Source: Albidovulum sediminis (GTDB lineage Bacteria; Pseudomonadota; Alphaproteobacteria; Rhodobacterales; Rhodobacteraceae). Taken from it: DNA of 64,000 nt. The stretch spans positions 806,001-870,000 of the forward strand of contig NZ_JAOCQF010000001.1 in NCBI RefSeq assembly GCF_025380365.1, read 5' to 3'. The notes below the pieces were generated by a model. It made no database searches, was not told the DNA's origin, and saw only the letters and a program-made list of their open reading frames with translations. Each line of letters begins with the position of its first letter. Position 1 is the first letter of the stretch. A program made the translations under genes and the position numbers. This document shows positions 1 to 9,660 of the stretch, piece by piece.

Positions 1-1131
1 GGGGAACCGGCCGAACGCGCCCTGACGAACTGGGCGCGCGGCCACCGCTTCGCCGGGTCGCGCGACCGGGCGGCGATCCGCGACCATGTCTACGACGCGC
101 TGCGCCGGCGGCGGTCGGCCCTTGCGCTCTCGGGTCAGGCGGAGGAGGGCGGGCGCGCCCTGATGATCGGCCTTCTGGCGGGAGAGGGCGCGGACCCCGC
201 CGCGGTCTTCAGCGGGCAGGGCTATGCGCCCGCGCCGCTTTCCGCCGCCGAGGCGCAGGCCCTTGCCGCCGCCCCCGCGCCAGCGGACCTGCCCGAGGCG
301 GTGGCGCTCGACGTGCCGGACTGGCTGGCCGGCCCGTTGAAACGGCGGCTTGGCGCGGACTATGCCCGCGCCATGGCGGTGATGCGGTCGCGCGCGCCGG
401 TGTTCCTGCGGGTGAATGCCCAACGCGCGGGCCGCGAGGACGCACAGGCGGCGCTGGCGGCGGAAGGCATCGTGACGCGGGCCTCTCCGCAGGCGAAGTT
501 CGCGCTGGAAGTCGTTGAAGGAGCTTCTCGAATTCGCAATTCCGCCAGCTACCTCGACGGCCTTGTCGAGGTGCAGGACCTCTCGCCCCAGGCCGCGGTG
601 GAACGCCTGCCGCTGAAGCCCGGACAGCGCGTGCTGGACTATTGCGCCGGCGGTGGCGGCAAGGTCCTGGCGATGGCCGCGCAGGTGCCGGGCACCTGGT
701 TTGCCCACGACGCCGACCCCCGCCGCATGACCGACCTGCCGGCGCGAGCCGCGCGCGCGGGCGTCACGGTGCGCCAGCTTGCGCCGGGGTCCGTCGCGGC
801 TGCCGGTCCGTTCGACCTCGTCCTTGCCGACGTGCCCTGTTCGGGCACCGGCACCTGGCGGCGCACGCCCGAGGCGAAGTGGACACTGACGCCGGCGCGG
901 CTTCGGACCCTCCTGCACACGCAGGCGGCAATTCTCGACGCCGCCGCGGCGCTCGTCGGGCCGAAGGGCACGCTGGCCTACATGACCTGCTCGCTGCTCG
1001 ATGACGAAAACGGCGCGCAGGTCGCGGCCTTTCTGGACCGCAGCCCGGGGTTCGGGCTGGAGTTCGAGCAATGCTACGGCCCGCCCGACGGCGGCGACGG
1101 ATTCCATCTGTCTTGCCTGAAACGGCTTTAG
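1..1131 (+). CDS. RsmB/NOP-family RNA cytosine-5 methyltransferase (5' end missing)
   Basis: SAM-dependent m5C methyltransferase of the RsmB/NOP family, expected to modify 16S rRNA. The reading frame is open from base 1, so the true start lies left of the window; 376 residues are visible. The SAM-binding motif LDYCAGGGGK lies near 630-660, motif IV DVPCSGTG near 830-850 and the catalytic-cysteine motif MTCSLLDDENG near 980-1010. Both cysteines expected of this family (PC in motif IV, TCS in motif VI) are present. The N-terminal part matches the helical NusB-like/RsmB extension more weakly. The gene ends about 100 bp before cckA. Family assignment is secure; the exact target base is inferred. 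Confidence 0.88.
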   Translation, partial: GEPAERALTNWARGHRFAGSRDRAAIRDHVYDALRRRRSALALSGQAEEGGRALMIGLLAGEGADPAAVFSGQGYAPAPLSAAEAQALAAAPAPADLPEAVALDVPDWLAGPLKRRLGADYARAMAVMRSRAPVFLRVNAQRAGREDAQAALAAEGIVTRASPQAKFALEVVEGASRIRNSASYLDGLVEVQDLSPQAAVERLPLKPGQRVLDYCAGGGGKVLAMAAQVPGTWFAHDADPRRMTDLPARAARAGVTVRQLAPGSVAAAGPFDLVLADVPCSGTGTWRRTPEAKWTLTPARLRTLLHTQAAILDAAAALVGPKGTLAYMTCSLLDDENGAQVAAFLDRSPGFGLEFEQCYGPPDGGDGFHLSCLKRL

Positions 1132-1174
1132 CGGCCAGTGTCGGCGCGACAGGCGGCTCGGGTCCGGCCGGGTG

Positions 1175-1189
1175 TTAATCCGGCGTTAA
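1175..1189. promoter_or_regulatory. CtrA-type binding site upstream of cckA
   Basis: TTAA (1175-1178), a 7-nt spacer, then TTAA (1186-1189). This is the alphaproteobacterial CtrA full-site spacing TTAA-N7-TTAA. It lies about 47 bp before the cckA start. CckA heads the phosphorelay to CtrA, so the position suggests feedback control. Binding itself is inferred. Confidence 0.55.
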
Positions 1190-1235
1190 GGATTTCCCGA
1201 TCCTATGCCTTCGACAGCAAACGGGAGGGTGCCGT

Positions 1236-3638
1236 GTGACGGGCAAGCCGCGGCCAGCGGACCTGCAGATGGACATGACGGGCACGCGCGCGCCCTACAG
1301 CTCGGTTCTGGCCGGGGGCGGCATCCTTCTGTCGGTCCTGGCCTACCTTGCCGCGGGAACGGCCACGGGCGTCGTGCTCCTGACCTCGTCGGCCACGCTC
1401 GTGGCACTCGGGATCATCCTGCTCGCCCGGCGACTGCGCCGGCAGAGCGACGACAGGCGGTTGTCGCAGGCGCTGTCGAACTTCCTCGCGCATGACGGCA
1501 TCGCCAGTTTCCGCGAAACCCCCGATGGCGAGATCGCGGAGCGCAACGCCGCCGCCGCGGCCGACTTCGGCGGCAACGGGCGCACCCTGTCGGAGGTGCT
1601 GGGCGGCGTGGTCGCCGCGCCCGCCCCGATCCTGAACCGGCTGCGCATCGCGGCCGGCCGCGATGGCGTCGCGCAGGAGGATGTGGTGACCGCGCGCGGC
1701 CATCTGCGCATCCTCGCCCACCGCACCGGCGCGGGTGGCATCCTGTGGCGGATCGACGGCATCGGCGAACGGGCGCAGGCGACGCGCCCCGGCGACCAGA
1801 TCGGCCTGCCGATGATGGTTGCCTCCGCCGCCGGGAACGTGCTGTTCATGAACGAGGCGCTGCGTCAGCTTCTGGGCGCGCGTGTCGGCACGCTTCAGGC
1901 TGTGTTCACCCGCCTGCCGGTCCATGGCGGCGAGATCCGGGAGCTTCAGACGGCGGCGGGGCGCCGGCGCGTCCTTGTCGCCGAGGTCGCCCGGCCGGGC
2001 CAGCGGCGCGACCTTTTCCTCATCCCCGTACCGGACGAGATGGGCGGGCGCGACGGGGCCGGGCTCGGCGCCGCCGCCGTGCTGCCGGTCGCCCTTCTGC
2101 TTCTGGCCCGCGACGGCTCGGTGATCGAGGCCAACGCCGCCGCGCGCGCGCTCATCGGCGAGGTCGTCGCGGGGACGGCGCTGCCGGACCTGCTGGACGG
2201 GCCGGGCCGCCCCGTCGCCGACTGGATCGCCGACGCGGTCGCCGGGCGGGCCGAGGGGCGCCCCGAGGTGCTGCGGCTGCGCCGGTCGGAGGCCGACGCC
2301 TTCCTGCAGGTGACGCTGTCGCGGACGATGACGCCCGAGGGCACCGGGCTGATCGCGATCCTGTCGGACGCGACCCAGCTCAAGACGCTCGAGGCGCAGT
2401 TCGTGCAAAGCCAGAAGATGCAGGCGATCGGCCAGCTTGCCGGCGGCATCGCGCATGACTTCAACAACCTCCTGACCGCGATCAAGGGGCATTGCGACCT
2501 GCTGCTGCTGCGGCGCAGCCAGAGCGACCCGGACTATGCCGATCTCATGCAGATCAACCACAACGCCAACCGCGCGGCGAGCCTGGTGGGTCAGCTTCTG
2601 GCCTTCTCGCGCAAGCAGACGCTGCGCCCGCGCGTCCTTGACCTGCGTGAGGCGCTGGCCGATCTCGCCCATCTCCTGAACCGGCTGGTGGGCGAGAACA
2701 TCCGCCTCGTGCTTGCCCACGATCCGGACCTGCGCCCGATCCGGGCCGACCGGCGGCAGTTGGAACAGGTCATCATGAACCTGGTCGTCAACGCGCGCGA
2801 TGCGATGGCCGCGGGCGGCACGATCCGGATCACCACCGCGAACCTGCGCCTGGAGGAGGAGTTGCGGCGCGACCGCGCGACCGTACCCGCGGGCGACTAT
2901 GTGCTGGTCTCGGTCGCGGACGAGGGGACCGGGATCGCCCCGGAGCGGATCGAGAAGATCTTCGAGCCCTTCTTCACCACCAAGCGCCAGGGCGAGGGGA
3001 CCGGGCTTGGCCTGTCGATGGCCTACGGCATCGTCAAGCAGACCGGGGGGTTCATCTTCTGCGACAGCCGCCCGGGCGAGGGTACGACCTTCCGCCTCTA
3101 TTTCCCCGCCCACGCCGCGGACGAAGCGGCCGAGCCCGACCCCGACACGACTCCCGCCCGGCCCTCGGCCCCGGCGCCGGTCCGGCGCGGCAACGCCACC
3201 ATCCTTCTGGTCGAGGACGAGGCGCCGGTGCGCGCCTTCGCCGCCCGCGCGCTCAGGATGCGCGGCTATGCGGTCTTCGAGGCCGACTGCGGCGAGGCCG
3301 CGCTCGCGCTGCTGGAGGATCTGTCGCTGTCCTTCGACGTGTTCGTGACCGATGTCATCATGCCCGGCCTCGACGGCCCGACCTGGGTGCGCCGGGCGCT
3401 GGAGGGCCGCCCCGCGACCCGCGTCGTGTTCATCTCGGGCTACGCGGAGGACAGCATCGCCGAAACCCGCGACCGGGTGCCGAACTCGGTCTTCCTGCCC
3501 AAGCCCTTCTCGCTCGCCGATCTGATCCGCACGGTCCAGGACCAGCTGGGCCAGGAACCGCCCGCCGCCGATTCCGTGCAAGGCGCGGGTGGGGCGGGCG
3601 CGCAAGCGGCAGGAGACGGTCAGTCGAGTGCGGCATAA
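1236..3638 (+). CDS. cckA: Hybrid sensor histidine kinase/phosphatase CckA
   Basis: Membrane-bound hybrid histidine kinase at the top of the CckA-ChpT-CtrA phosphorelay, 800 aa. Two membrane segments lie at about residues 23-62, followed by PAS-like regions to about 380. The HisKA box is [14 protein letters not shown] with the phospho-accepting His near residue 407. The HATPase N-box [10 protein letters not shown] is near 515, with DEGTGI and GEGTGLGLS after it. A C-terminal receiver domain starts at [11 protein letters not shown] (about 656), with Asp near 706 in VTDVIMPG and the conserved Lys in FLPKPFS. The GTG start at 1236 follows GGGAGGG. It shares 19 bp with the convergent sulfotransferase-like gene. 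Neighbouring recA and alaS match the usual Rhodobacteraceae order. Confidence 0.93.
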   Translation: MTGKPRPADLQMDMTGTRAPYSSVLAGGGILLSVLAYLAAGTATGVVLLTSSATLVALGIILLARRLRRQSDDRRLSQALSNFLAHDGIASFRETPDGEIAERNAAAAADFGGNGRTLSEVLGGVVAAPAPILNRLRIAAGRDGVAQEDVVTARGHLRILAHRTGAGGILWRIDGIGERAQATRPGDQIGLPMMVASAAGNVLFMNEALRQLLGARVGTLQAVFTRLPVHGGEIRELQTAAGRRRVLVAEVARPGQRRDLFLIPVPDEMGGRDGAGLGAAAVLPVALLLLARDGSVIEANAAARALIGEVVAGTALPDLLDGPGRPVADWIADAVAGRAEGRPEVLRLRRSEADAFLQVTLSRTMTPEGTGLIAILSDATQLKTLEAQFVQSQKMQAIGQLAGGIAHDFNNLLTAIKGHCDLLLLRRSQSDPDYADLMQINHNANRAASLVGQLLAFSRKQTLRPRVLDLREALADLAHLLNRLVGENIRLVLAHDPDLRPIRADRRQLEQVIMNLVVNARDAMAAGGTIRITTANLRLEEELRRDRATVPAGDYVLVSVADEGTGIAPERIEKIFEPFFTTKRQGEGTGLGLSMAYGIVKQTGGFIFCDSRPGEGTTFRLYFPAHAADEAAEPDPDTTPARPSAPAPVRRGNATILLVEDEAPVRAFAARALRMRGYAVFEADCGEAALALLEDLSLSFDVFVTDVIMPGLDGPTWVRRALEGRPATRVVFISGYAEDSIAETRDRVPNSVFLPKPFSLADLIRTVQDQLGQEPPAADSVQGAGGAGAQAAGDGQSSAA

Positions 3639-4210
3639 AGCGCGAAGTCTTCCGCGCGCGCCTCGCGCAGCCGTGCCTCGGTCGCGGCGGTCAAGTGCGT
3701 GGCACCCTCGGGCGAGACGTTGAGCCGCGGCAGAACGATCTCGAAGTCGAGCCTGTCCTCGAGGAAATCGATGAAGGCGCGGATGTTCTCGTAGCGGAAG
3801 ACCCGGTCGATGCCCGGCCCCTTGCCGGGGTCGAGAAAGCGCGCCTGACTGCCGACATCTGCAAAGGCGGGGCAGGGGTCGGAGAGATGCGCGGTCACGA
3901 AGGCGTCGAAGTCCATCCCCTGGGTGGAGCGTTCGCGGACCGGGATCGAGTCGCGCTGGCGGTAGCGATACCAGCTGCCGAGCCAGTCGATCGGCTCGCG
4001 CATCAGCGCGACCACGGTGAAATCCTCCCCCGCGGCCGAGCGCAGGTAGGGCGCGAGGAACCGCTGGTATCGGCGCACCGGCGTATGCTTCAGCGCCGGC
4101 GGGTTCTGGATCGAGACATTGGCAAGCGGCTGCAAAGCCGCCTCGATCGCGGTCGTGCCGGTCTTCGGCGTGGCCAGGAAAACCAGCCGTTCCTTCCAGA
4201 ATACGAGCAT
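3620..4210 (-). CDS. Small sulfotransferase-family protein
   Basis: Short (196 aa) protein of the P-loop sulfotransferase superfamily. The N-terminal FLATPKTGTTAIEAAL is the 5'-phosphosulfate-binding loop of PAPS-dependent sulfotransferases. The segment VALMREPIDWLGSWYRYR has the usual arginine/serine of the 3'-phosphate-binding region. It is cytoplasmic, with no signal peptide. I place the start at the ATG at 4210, directly behind AAGGGAAGGGA; an upstream ATG at 4231 is possible but has a weaker ribosome site. A CtrA-type site lies upstream. Relatives are sometimes mislabelled gamma-glutamyl kinase in Rhodobacter genomes; nothing here resembles a kinase. The acceptor substrate is unknown. 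Confidence 0.75.
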   Translation of the reverse strand: MLVFWKERLVFLATPKTGTTAIEAALQPLANVSIQNPPALKHTPVRRYQRFLAPYLRSAAGEDFTVVALMREPIDWLGSWYRYRQRDSIPVRERSTQGMDFDAFVTAHLSDPCPAFADVGSQARFLDPGKGPGIDRVFRYENIRAFIDFLEDRLDFEIVLPRLNVSPEGATHLTAATEARLREARAEDFALYAALD

Positions 4211-4254
4211 TCCCTTCCCTTTTTCATCCATCGCACGGGTTTGCCCGTCTGGCC

Positions 4255-4270
4255 TTAACTAAACTTTAAC
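4255..4270. promoter_or_regulatory. CtrA consensus site between the sulfotransferase-like gene and recA
   Basis: TTAA (4255-4258), 7 nt, TTAAC (4266-4270): an exact match to the CtrA consensus TTAA-N7-TTAAC. It lies about 45 bp upstream of the minus-strand sulfotransferase-like gene and about 150 bp upstream of recA, so it could serve either promoter. Confidence 0.6.
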
Positions 4271-4313
4271 CGGGAAAAGAAAAAGTCGGGTTCAGGAAGA
4301 AATGGATTGAAAT

Positions 4314-4328
4314 GTTCCTGTTTTGTCC
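4314..4328 (+). promoter_or_regulatory. Degenerate LexA (SOS) box before recA
   Basis: GTTC (4314-4317), N7, GTCC (4325-4328): one mismatch from the alphaproteobacterial SOS box GTTC-N7-GTTC. It lies 12 bp left of a perfect box in the opposite orientation. Confidence 0.45.
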
Positions 4329-4340
4329 GCATAGATATGC

Positions 4341-4355
4341 GAACAAGACAAGAAC
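4341..4355 (-). promoter_or_regulatory. LexA (SOS) box of recA
   Basis: GAAC (4341-4344), N7, GAAC (4352-4355), which read on the minus strand is GTTC-N7-GTTC. This is the direct-repeat SOS box known for Rhodobacter and other alphaproteobacteria. It lies 62 bp before the recA start, a sensible place for LexA repression. Confidence 0.75.
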
Positions 4356-4417
4356 AAATGGCAGGATCGCCCGCAGGATTGCCCCCCGTGGCGGGCTATG
4401 GAATAAGGAAGCAACCC

Positions 4418-5488
4418 GTGGCAGCAGCGACCCTTTTCGACATGAACGACAAACGCAGTGCGGACAAGCAGAAGGCGCTCGATTCGGCGCTGGCGCAGAT
4501 CGAACGGCAGTTCGGCAAGGGCTCGATCATGAAGCTCGGCGCCGACAACCCGGTGATGGAGATCGAGGCGACCTCGACCGGCTCGCTCGGGCTCGACATC
4601 GCGCTCGGCATCGGCGGCCTGCCCAAGGGCCGGGTGGTGGAGATCTACGGGCCGGAAAGCTCGGGCAAGACGACGCTCACGCTGCATGTGGTGGCGGAAG
4701 AGCAGAAGAAGGGCGGCGTCTGCGCCTTCGTCGACGCCGAACACGCGCTCGACCCGCAGTACGCCAGGAAGCTGGGCGTCAACCTCGACGAGCTGCTGAT
4801 TTCGCAGCCCGACACCGGCGAACAGGCGCTCGAAATCGTCGACACGCTGGTGCGTTCGGGCGCGGTTAGCCTGGTCGTGGTCGACAGCGTCGCCGCGCTG
4901 ACCCCCAAGGCCGAGATCGAGGGCGACATGGGCGACGCGACCGTGGGCGCGCAGGCCCGCCTGATGAGCCAGGCCATGCGCAAGCTGACCGCGTCGATCA
5001 GCCGGTCGAACTGCATGGTGATCTTCATCAACCAGATCCGCATGAAGATCGGCGTCATGTTCGGCAACCCGGAGACGACGACGGGCGGCAACGCGCTGAA
5101 GTTCTACGCTTCCGTCCGGCTCGACATCCGCCGCATCGGTGCGATCAAGGACCGCGACGAGGTGGTGGGCAACACCACCCGCGTGAAGGTCGTCAAGAAC
5201 AAGGTGGCCCCGCCCTTCAAGCAGGTCGAGTTCGACATCATGTACGGCGAAGGCATCTCCAAGACCGGCGAGCTGATCGACCTTGGCGTCAAGGCCGGCG
5301 TGGTGGAGAAGTCGGGCGCCTGGTATTCCTACGGCGACGAACGGATTGGCCAGGGGCGCGAGAACGCCAAGCAGTTCCTGCGCGAACACCCCGACGTAGC
5401 CCATGCGATCGAAGACAAGATCCGCGCCAGCCACGGGCTCGACTTCGGCGCCTCGGGCGACGAGGGCGAGGACGTGATGGAGGCCTGA
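4418..5488 (+). CDS. recA: Recombinase RecA
   Basis: DNA strand-exchange ATPase and LexA co-protease. From the GTG at 4418 (behind AAGGAAG at 4405-4411) the product is 356 aa, the usual RecA length, beginning [18 protein letters not shown]. The frame extends further upstream, but that part has no RecA similarity and runs through the LexA boxes. Walker [10 protein letters not shown] lies at about residues 78-86, followed by [10 protein letters not shown], the L2/ATPase segment with [10 protein letters not shown], and the DNA-binding loop region with [17 protein letters not shown]. The acidic tail ends [10 protein letters not shown]. It is SOS-regulated by the boxes upstream and followed by an intrinsic terminator, so it is probably monocistronic. 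Confidence 0.98.
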   Translation: MAAATLFDMNDKRSADKQKALDSALAQIERQFGKGSIMKLGADNPVMEIEATSTGSLGLDIALGIGGLPKGRVVEIYGPESSGKTTLTLHVVAEEQKKGGVCAFVDAEHALDPQYARKLGVNLDELLISQPDTGEQALEIVDTLVRSGAVSLVVVDSVAALTPKAEIEGDMGDATVGAQARLMSQAMRKLTASISRSNCMVIFINQIRMKIGVMFGNPETTTGGNALKFYASVRLDIRRIGAIKDRDEVVGNTTRVKVVKNKVAPPFKQVEFDIMYGEGISKTGELIDLGVKAGVVEKSGAWYSYGDERIGQGRENAKQFLREHPDVAHAIEDKIRASHGLDFGASGDEGEDVMEA

Positions 5489-5514
5489 GCGCCGCAATTC
5501 CGCAAGGATCGAAG

Positions 5515-5544
5515 GGCCGCTCCGCGCCGGGGCGGCCTTTCTTC
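5515..5544 (+). terminator. Intrinsic terminator of recA
   Basis: A 9-bp stem (5515-5523 with 5529-5537, one G-U pair), a GCGCC loop and a TTTCTTC tract. It lies 27 bp after the recA stop codon. Confidence 0.75.
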
Positions 5545-5748
5545 CTGGCGTCCCCTTTCCTTCCGGGAAGGCCCCGGATCACGGCTTGCGGCGCCGCCGG
5601 CTTGCGCCCCGCGCAGGGTCCTTGCCCCGTCAGCCGGCTGGTCCGGTCCCCGCCTGCGCCGCGGCCAAACCCTTGCTGGACAGGGGCGGCGACGGGGGAT
5701 AAGAAACCCGGGCCGATTTCCTCGCAAGACCCCGGGAGCCGCCGAAAC

Positions 5749-8409
5749 ATGGCCAGCCTGAACGACATCCGCTCGACCTTCCTCGACTTCTTCCGGCGCA
5801 ACGACCACCGCATCGTGGCGAGCTCTCCGCTGGTGCCGCGCAACGACCCGACGCTGATGTTCACGAACTCCGGCATGGTGCAGTTCAAGAACCTGTTCAC
5901 CGGGGTGGAAACGCGCGACTACGTCCGCGCCTCGACCGCGCAGAAATGCGTCCGCGCGGGCGGCAAGCACAACGACCTTGACAACGTCGGCTACACCGCG
6001 CGGCATCATACCTTCTTCGAAATGCTGGGAAATTTCTCGTTCGGCGATTATTTCAAGGCGCAGGCGATCCCCTATGCCTGGGAACTGCTGACCAGGGATT
6101 TCGGCCTGAACAAGGACCGGCTCCTGGTCACCGTCTACCACACCGACGACGAGGCGGCAGGCATCTGGAAGAAGGTCGCGGGGCTTTCCGACGACCGCAT
6201 CATCCGCATCCCGACCGACGACAATTTCTGGCGGATGGGCCCGACCGGCCCCTGCGGCCCCTGCACCGAGATCTTCTATGACCACGGCGACCACATCTGG
6301 GGCGGCCCTCCGGGTTCCGCGCAGGAGGATGGCGACCGCTTCATCGAGATCTGGAACCTCGTCTTCATGCAGAACGAGCAGTTCGAGGACGGCTCGATGC
6401 GCGCGCTCGACATGCAGTCGATCGACACCGGCATGGGGCTGGAGCGGATCGGCGCGCTTCTGCAGGGCAAGCACGACAACTACGACACCGACCTGATGCG
6501 CAGCCTGATCGAGGCCTCGGCGCACGCGACCTCGACCGACCCCGACGGGACCGGCAAGATCCACCACCGGGTGATCGCGGACCACCTGCGCTCGACCTCG
6601 TTCCTGATCGCGGACGGCGTCATGCCCTCGAACGAGGGGCGCGGCTATGTGCTGCGGCGGATCATGCGCCGGGCGATGCGGCATGCGCACATGCTCGGCG
6701 CGCAGGACCCGGTCATGCACCGTCTGGTTTCGGCGCTGGTGCGGCAGATGGGCGGCGCCTATCCGGAGCTTCAGCGCGCGCAGGCGCTGATCGAGGAGAC
6801 GCTGAAGCTGGAGGAGACGCGCTTCAAACAGACGCTCGACCGCGGCCTGCGGCTTCTTGACGACGAACTGGCGAAACTGGGCGAGGGGCAGGCGCTGCCG
6901 GGTGCCGCGGCCTTCCGGCTTTACGACACTTACGGCTTCCCCCTCGACCTGACGCAGGACGCGCTGAGGGAGAAGGGCCGCGCGGTCGATGTCGCGGGCT
7001 TCGATCACGCCATGGCCGAGCAGAAGGCGAAGGCGCGCGCCGCCTGGTCCGGATCGGGCGAGGCGAAGGACGCGCAGATCTGGTTCGACCTTGCCGAGAA
7101 GCACGGGCCGACGGAGTTCCTGGGCTATGACACCGAAACCGCCGAGGGGCAGATCGTCGCCCTGGTCGCCGATGGCGTGGAAACCGGCGCGGCGGCAACG
7201 GGTGCGAAGGTGCAGATCGTCGTCAACCAGACGCCCTTTTACGCCGAAAGCGGCGGGCAGGTGGGCGACAGTGGCCTGATCCGCACCGATACCGGCATGG
7301 CGACCGTGACCGACACGAAGAAATCGGCGGGCGTCTTCATCCACATCGCCGAGGTGACCGAGGGTGAGATCGCCCGCGGCCAGCCCGCCAAGCTCGAGGT
7401 TGGCCACCGCCGCCGCAGCGCGATCCGCGCGAACCATTCGGCCACCCACCTTCTGCACGAGGCGCTGCGCCGCGCGCTTGGCGACCATGTGGCGCAGCGC
7501 GGCTCGCTCAACGCCGAGGACCGGCTGCGTTTCGACTTCAGCCATTCGAAGGCGCTGAGCCTTGCCGAACTGGCCGGGGTGGAGGCGGAGGTGAACGCCT
7601 TTATCCGCCAGAACGCCCCGGTGGAGACGCGGATCATGACGCCTGATGACGCCCGCGCGCTGGGGGCGCAGGCGCTCTTCGGCGAGAAATACGGCGACGA
7701 GGTGCGGGTGGTCTCGATGGGTACCCTCGCCGGGTCGGGCAAGGGCCAGGACGGCGACACCTATTCGCTGGAACTGTGCGGCGGCACCCATGTGGCGCGC
7801 ACCGGCGACATCGGCGCCTTCGTGACGCTGGGCGACAGCGCGTCCTCGGCCGGCGTCCGCCGGATCGAGGCGCTGACCGGGCAGGCGGCGCTCGACTACC
7901 TGCGCGCGCAGGATGGCCGGCTGGCGGAAACCGCGCTGGCGCTCAAGGCGCAGGCGGCGGATGTGCCGGCGCGGGTGAAGGCGCTGCTGGACGAACGCAA
8001 GGCGCTTCAGAACGAGGTGGCGCAACTCCGCCGGGAGCTTGCAACCTGGGGTGGGGGCACGGGGCCGGAAGCCCGAGAAATCAATGGCGTGCGCTTCATT
8101 CCTCAGGTGGTTTCCGGGGTCACGGGCCGCGATCTTCCGGCGCTGGTTGATGATCTGAAGGCGCGGGTCGGGTCAGGCGTGGTGCTGGTCGTCGCCGACA
8201 CCGGCGGCAAGGCCGCGGTGGCCGCAGGCGTGACGCAGGACCTGACCGCGCGGCTTTCGGCCGTCGACATCGTCAAGGCCGCGGCCGAGGCGCTTGGTGG
8301 CAAGGGCGGCGGCGGGCGGCCCGACATGGCGCAGGCCGGGGGGGCGGACGCCTCGAAGGCCGATGAGGCAGTGAAGGCCGCCGAAGCCGTGATTGGAGGG
8401 GTGAAATGA
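5749..8409 (+). CDS. alaS: Alanyl-tRNA synthetase
   Basis: Charges tRNA-Ala in the cytoplasm. The ATG at 5749 gives 886 aa (typical AlaRS length) beginning [18 protein letters not shown]; the frame is open about 150 bp further upstream but that part is non-homologous. The class II catalytic core fills the first half (motif [12 protein letters not shown], then [10 protein letters not shown]). The editing domain carries [11 protein letters not shown] near residue 563 and CGGTH near 677, the zinc/editing signature. A coiled-coil ([19 protein letters not shown], about 745-765) precedes a C-Ala domain ending in [13 protein letters not shown]. It overlaps the next gene by 4 bp (ATGA). The 260-bp region upstream holds the recA terminator; I see no clear promoter motif. 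Confidence 0.98.
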   Translation: MASLNDIRSTFLDFFRRNDHRIVASSPLVPRNDPTLMFTNSGMVQFKNLFTGVETRDYVRASTAQKCVRAGGKHNDLDNVGYTARHHTFFEMLGNFSFGDYFKAQAIPYAWELLTRDFGLNKDRLLVTVYHTDDEAAGIWKKVAGLSDDRIIRIPTDDNFWRMGPTGPCGPCTEIFYDHGDHIWGGPPGSAQEDGDRFIEIWNLVFMQNEQFEDGSMRALDMQSIDTGMGLERIGALLQGKHDNYDTDLMRSLIEASAHATSTDPDGTGKIHHRVIADHLRSTSFLIADGVMPSNEGRGYVLRRIMRRAMRHAHMLGAQDPVMHRLVSALVRQMGGAYPELQRAQALIEETLKLEETRFKQTLDRGLRLLDDELAKLGEGQALPGAAAFRLYDTYGFPLDLTQDALREKGRAVDVAGFDHAMAEQKAKARAAWSGSGEAKDAQIWFDLAEKHGPTEFLGYDTETAEGQIVALVADGVETGAAATGAKVQIVVNQTPFYAESGGQVGDSGLIRTDTGMATVTDTKKSAGVFIHIAEVTEGEIARGQPAKLEVGHRRRSAIRANHSATHLLHEALRRALGDHVAQRGSLNAEDRLRFDFSHSKALSLAELAGVEAEVNAFIRQNAPVETRIMTPDDARALGAQALFGEKYGDEVRVVSMGTLAGSGKGQDGDTYSLELCGGTHVARTGDIGAFVTLGDSASSAGVRRIEALTGQAALDYLRAQDGRLAETALALKAQAADVPARVKALLDERKALQNEVAQLRRELATWGGGTGPEAREINGVRFIPQVVSGVTGRDLPALVDDLKARVGSGVVLVVADTGGKAAVAAGVTQDLTARLSAVDIVKAAAEALGGKGGGGRPDMAQAGGADASKADEAVKAAEAVIGGVK

Positions 8410-8702
8410 GCGAGACAAAGGGTGCGTTCTGGATCGCGCATGTGAAGGTGCTGGACGCCGAGCGTTACGGCAAGTACGCGGCCCTGGCGGGCCCTGCGAT
8501 CGCCAAGCACGGCGGCACCTTCCTGGCCCGCGGCGGCCGCTATGTGCAGCTTGAGGGCAACGACCGGCCGCGCAATGTCGTGGCCCGCTTCCCCTCGCTC
8601 GAGGCCGCCGTCGCCTGCTATCACAGCCCGGAATATCAGGAGGCGCTGTCGCATGCGCGCGGCGCGTCCGAGCGCGACCTGATGGTGGTCGAGGAGGGCT
8701 GA
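8406..8702 (+). CDS. DUF1330 family protein
   Basis: 98-aa dimeric alpha-beta barrel protein of the DUF1330 family. It contains [18 protein letters not shown], the glycine-rich turn [13 protein letters not shown] and the C-terminal [13 protein letters not shown] that typify the family. No enzymatic activity is established for the family. The start codon overlaps the alaS stop codon (ATGA), so translation is probably coupled to alaS. Confidence 0.85.
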   Translation: MSETKGAFWIAHVKVLDAERYGKYAALAGPAIAKHGGTFLARGGRYVQLEGNDRPRNVVARFPSLEAAVACYHSPEYQEALSHARGASERDLMVVEEG

Positions 8703-8877
8703 GGCCCCGCCGCGGCGACGCGCGCCGGACAGCGCCGGGATTTGACGGGCCGCCGCGCCGGGTGTATCCCGGCGTCAAGACCGCAACGGTTTGTCAACCG
8801 CAGGCGGCGACACTGGGCCGGTGACGGCCGGAGGCGGCAGAGATGACGACACGACAGATGGCGAGGGCCTGAGCGCG

Positions 8878-9654
8878 ATGTGCCGCTGGGCCGCCTACAC
8901 GGGCCAACCGATCCTGCTTGAGGAGGTCGTCTGCCGGCCCGGTCATTCGCTGATCGAGCAAAGCCACGGCGCCACGCAAAGCAAGACCGCGATCAATGCC
9001 GACGGCTTCGGCATCGCCTGGTATGGCGAGCGGCCCGAACCGGGGCTCTTCCGCGACATCCTGCCGGCGTGGTCCGACCCCAACCTGCGCTCGATCACCG
9101 CACAGGTGCGCTCAAGCCTGTTCCTTGCCCATGTCCGCGCCTCGACCGGGACGGCCACCAGCCGCAACAACTGCCACCCCTTCGCGGTCGGGCGCTGGTC
9201 CTTCATGCACAACGGCCAGATCGGCGGGTTCGAGCATCTGCGGCGCGAGGTCGACATGATGATCCCCGACGCGCTCTATCCCCAGCGCCGGGGCGCGACC
9301 GACAGCGAGGCGCTGTTCCTGGTGGCGCTGAGCGAGGGGCTGGAGGAAGACCCGATCGGCGCCTTCGCGCGCGCGGTCGGGCGGCTGGAGCGGTTGTCGC
9401 GCGAACGGGGGGCGGAGCCGCACGTCAGGCTATCGGCCGCCTTCAGCGACGGCGAGACGCTTTATGCCTGCCGCTACGCGACGGACGAACATGCGCCCAC
9501 GCTCTACCACCGCTGGTCCGAAACGTTCGGTGGCCGCGCCGTCGTCTCCGAGCCGCTGGAACTGGGCCAGTGCTGGGATGCGATCGACGCGGGCACCTTC
9601 TGCTGCTTCCGGGGGCAAGAGGTGCGCACCCACCCCTTCGCCCCGATCGTCTGA
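8878..9654 (+). CDS. Class II glutamine amidotransferase (YafJ/EgtC type)
   Basis: 258-aa protein that begins MCRWAAYTGQPILLEEVV. The Cys at position 2 becomes the N-terminal nucleophile after Met removal, which fixes the start at 8878, although the frame is open upstream. Further Ntn-amidotransferase motifs are NADGFGIAWYG, FLAHVRASTGT and NCHPFAVGRWSFMHNGQIGG, as in YafJ and EgtC-type amidohydrolases. There is no synthase domain, so it acts as a stand-alone glutaminase/amidohydrolase. No ergothioneine genes are adjacent, so EgtC function is not supported. It converges on typA with 6 bp between stop codons. Confidence 0.85.
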   Translation: MCRWAAYTGQPILLEEVVCRPGHSLIEQSHGATQSKTAINADGFGIAWYGERPEPGLFRDILPAWSDPNLRSITAQVRSSLFLAHVRASTGTATSRNNCHPFAVGRWSFMHNGQIGGFEHLRREVDMMIPDALYPQRRGATDSEALFLVALSEGLEEDPIGAFARAVGRLERLSRERGAEPHVRLSAAFSDGETLYACRYATDEHAPTLYHRWSETFGGRAVVSEPLELGQCWDAIDAGTFCCFRGQEVRTHPFAPIV

Positions 9655-9660
9655 GCGCGT

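Noticed and set aside
1203-3605. Very long antisense open frames, for example opposite cckA (1203-3605), alaS (5329-8025), typA and the importer genes
   Set aside because: They mirror real genes in a high-GC genome, have low-complexity Arg/Ala/Gly/Asp-rich translations and no recognisable domain.
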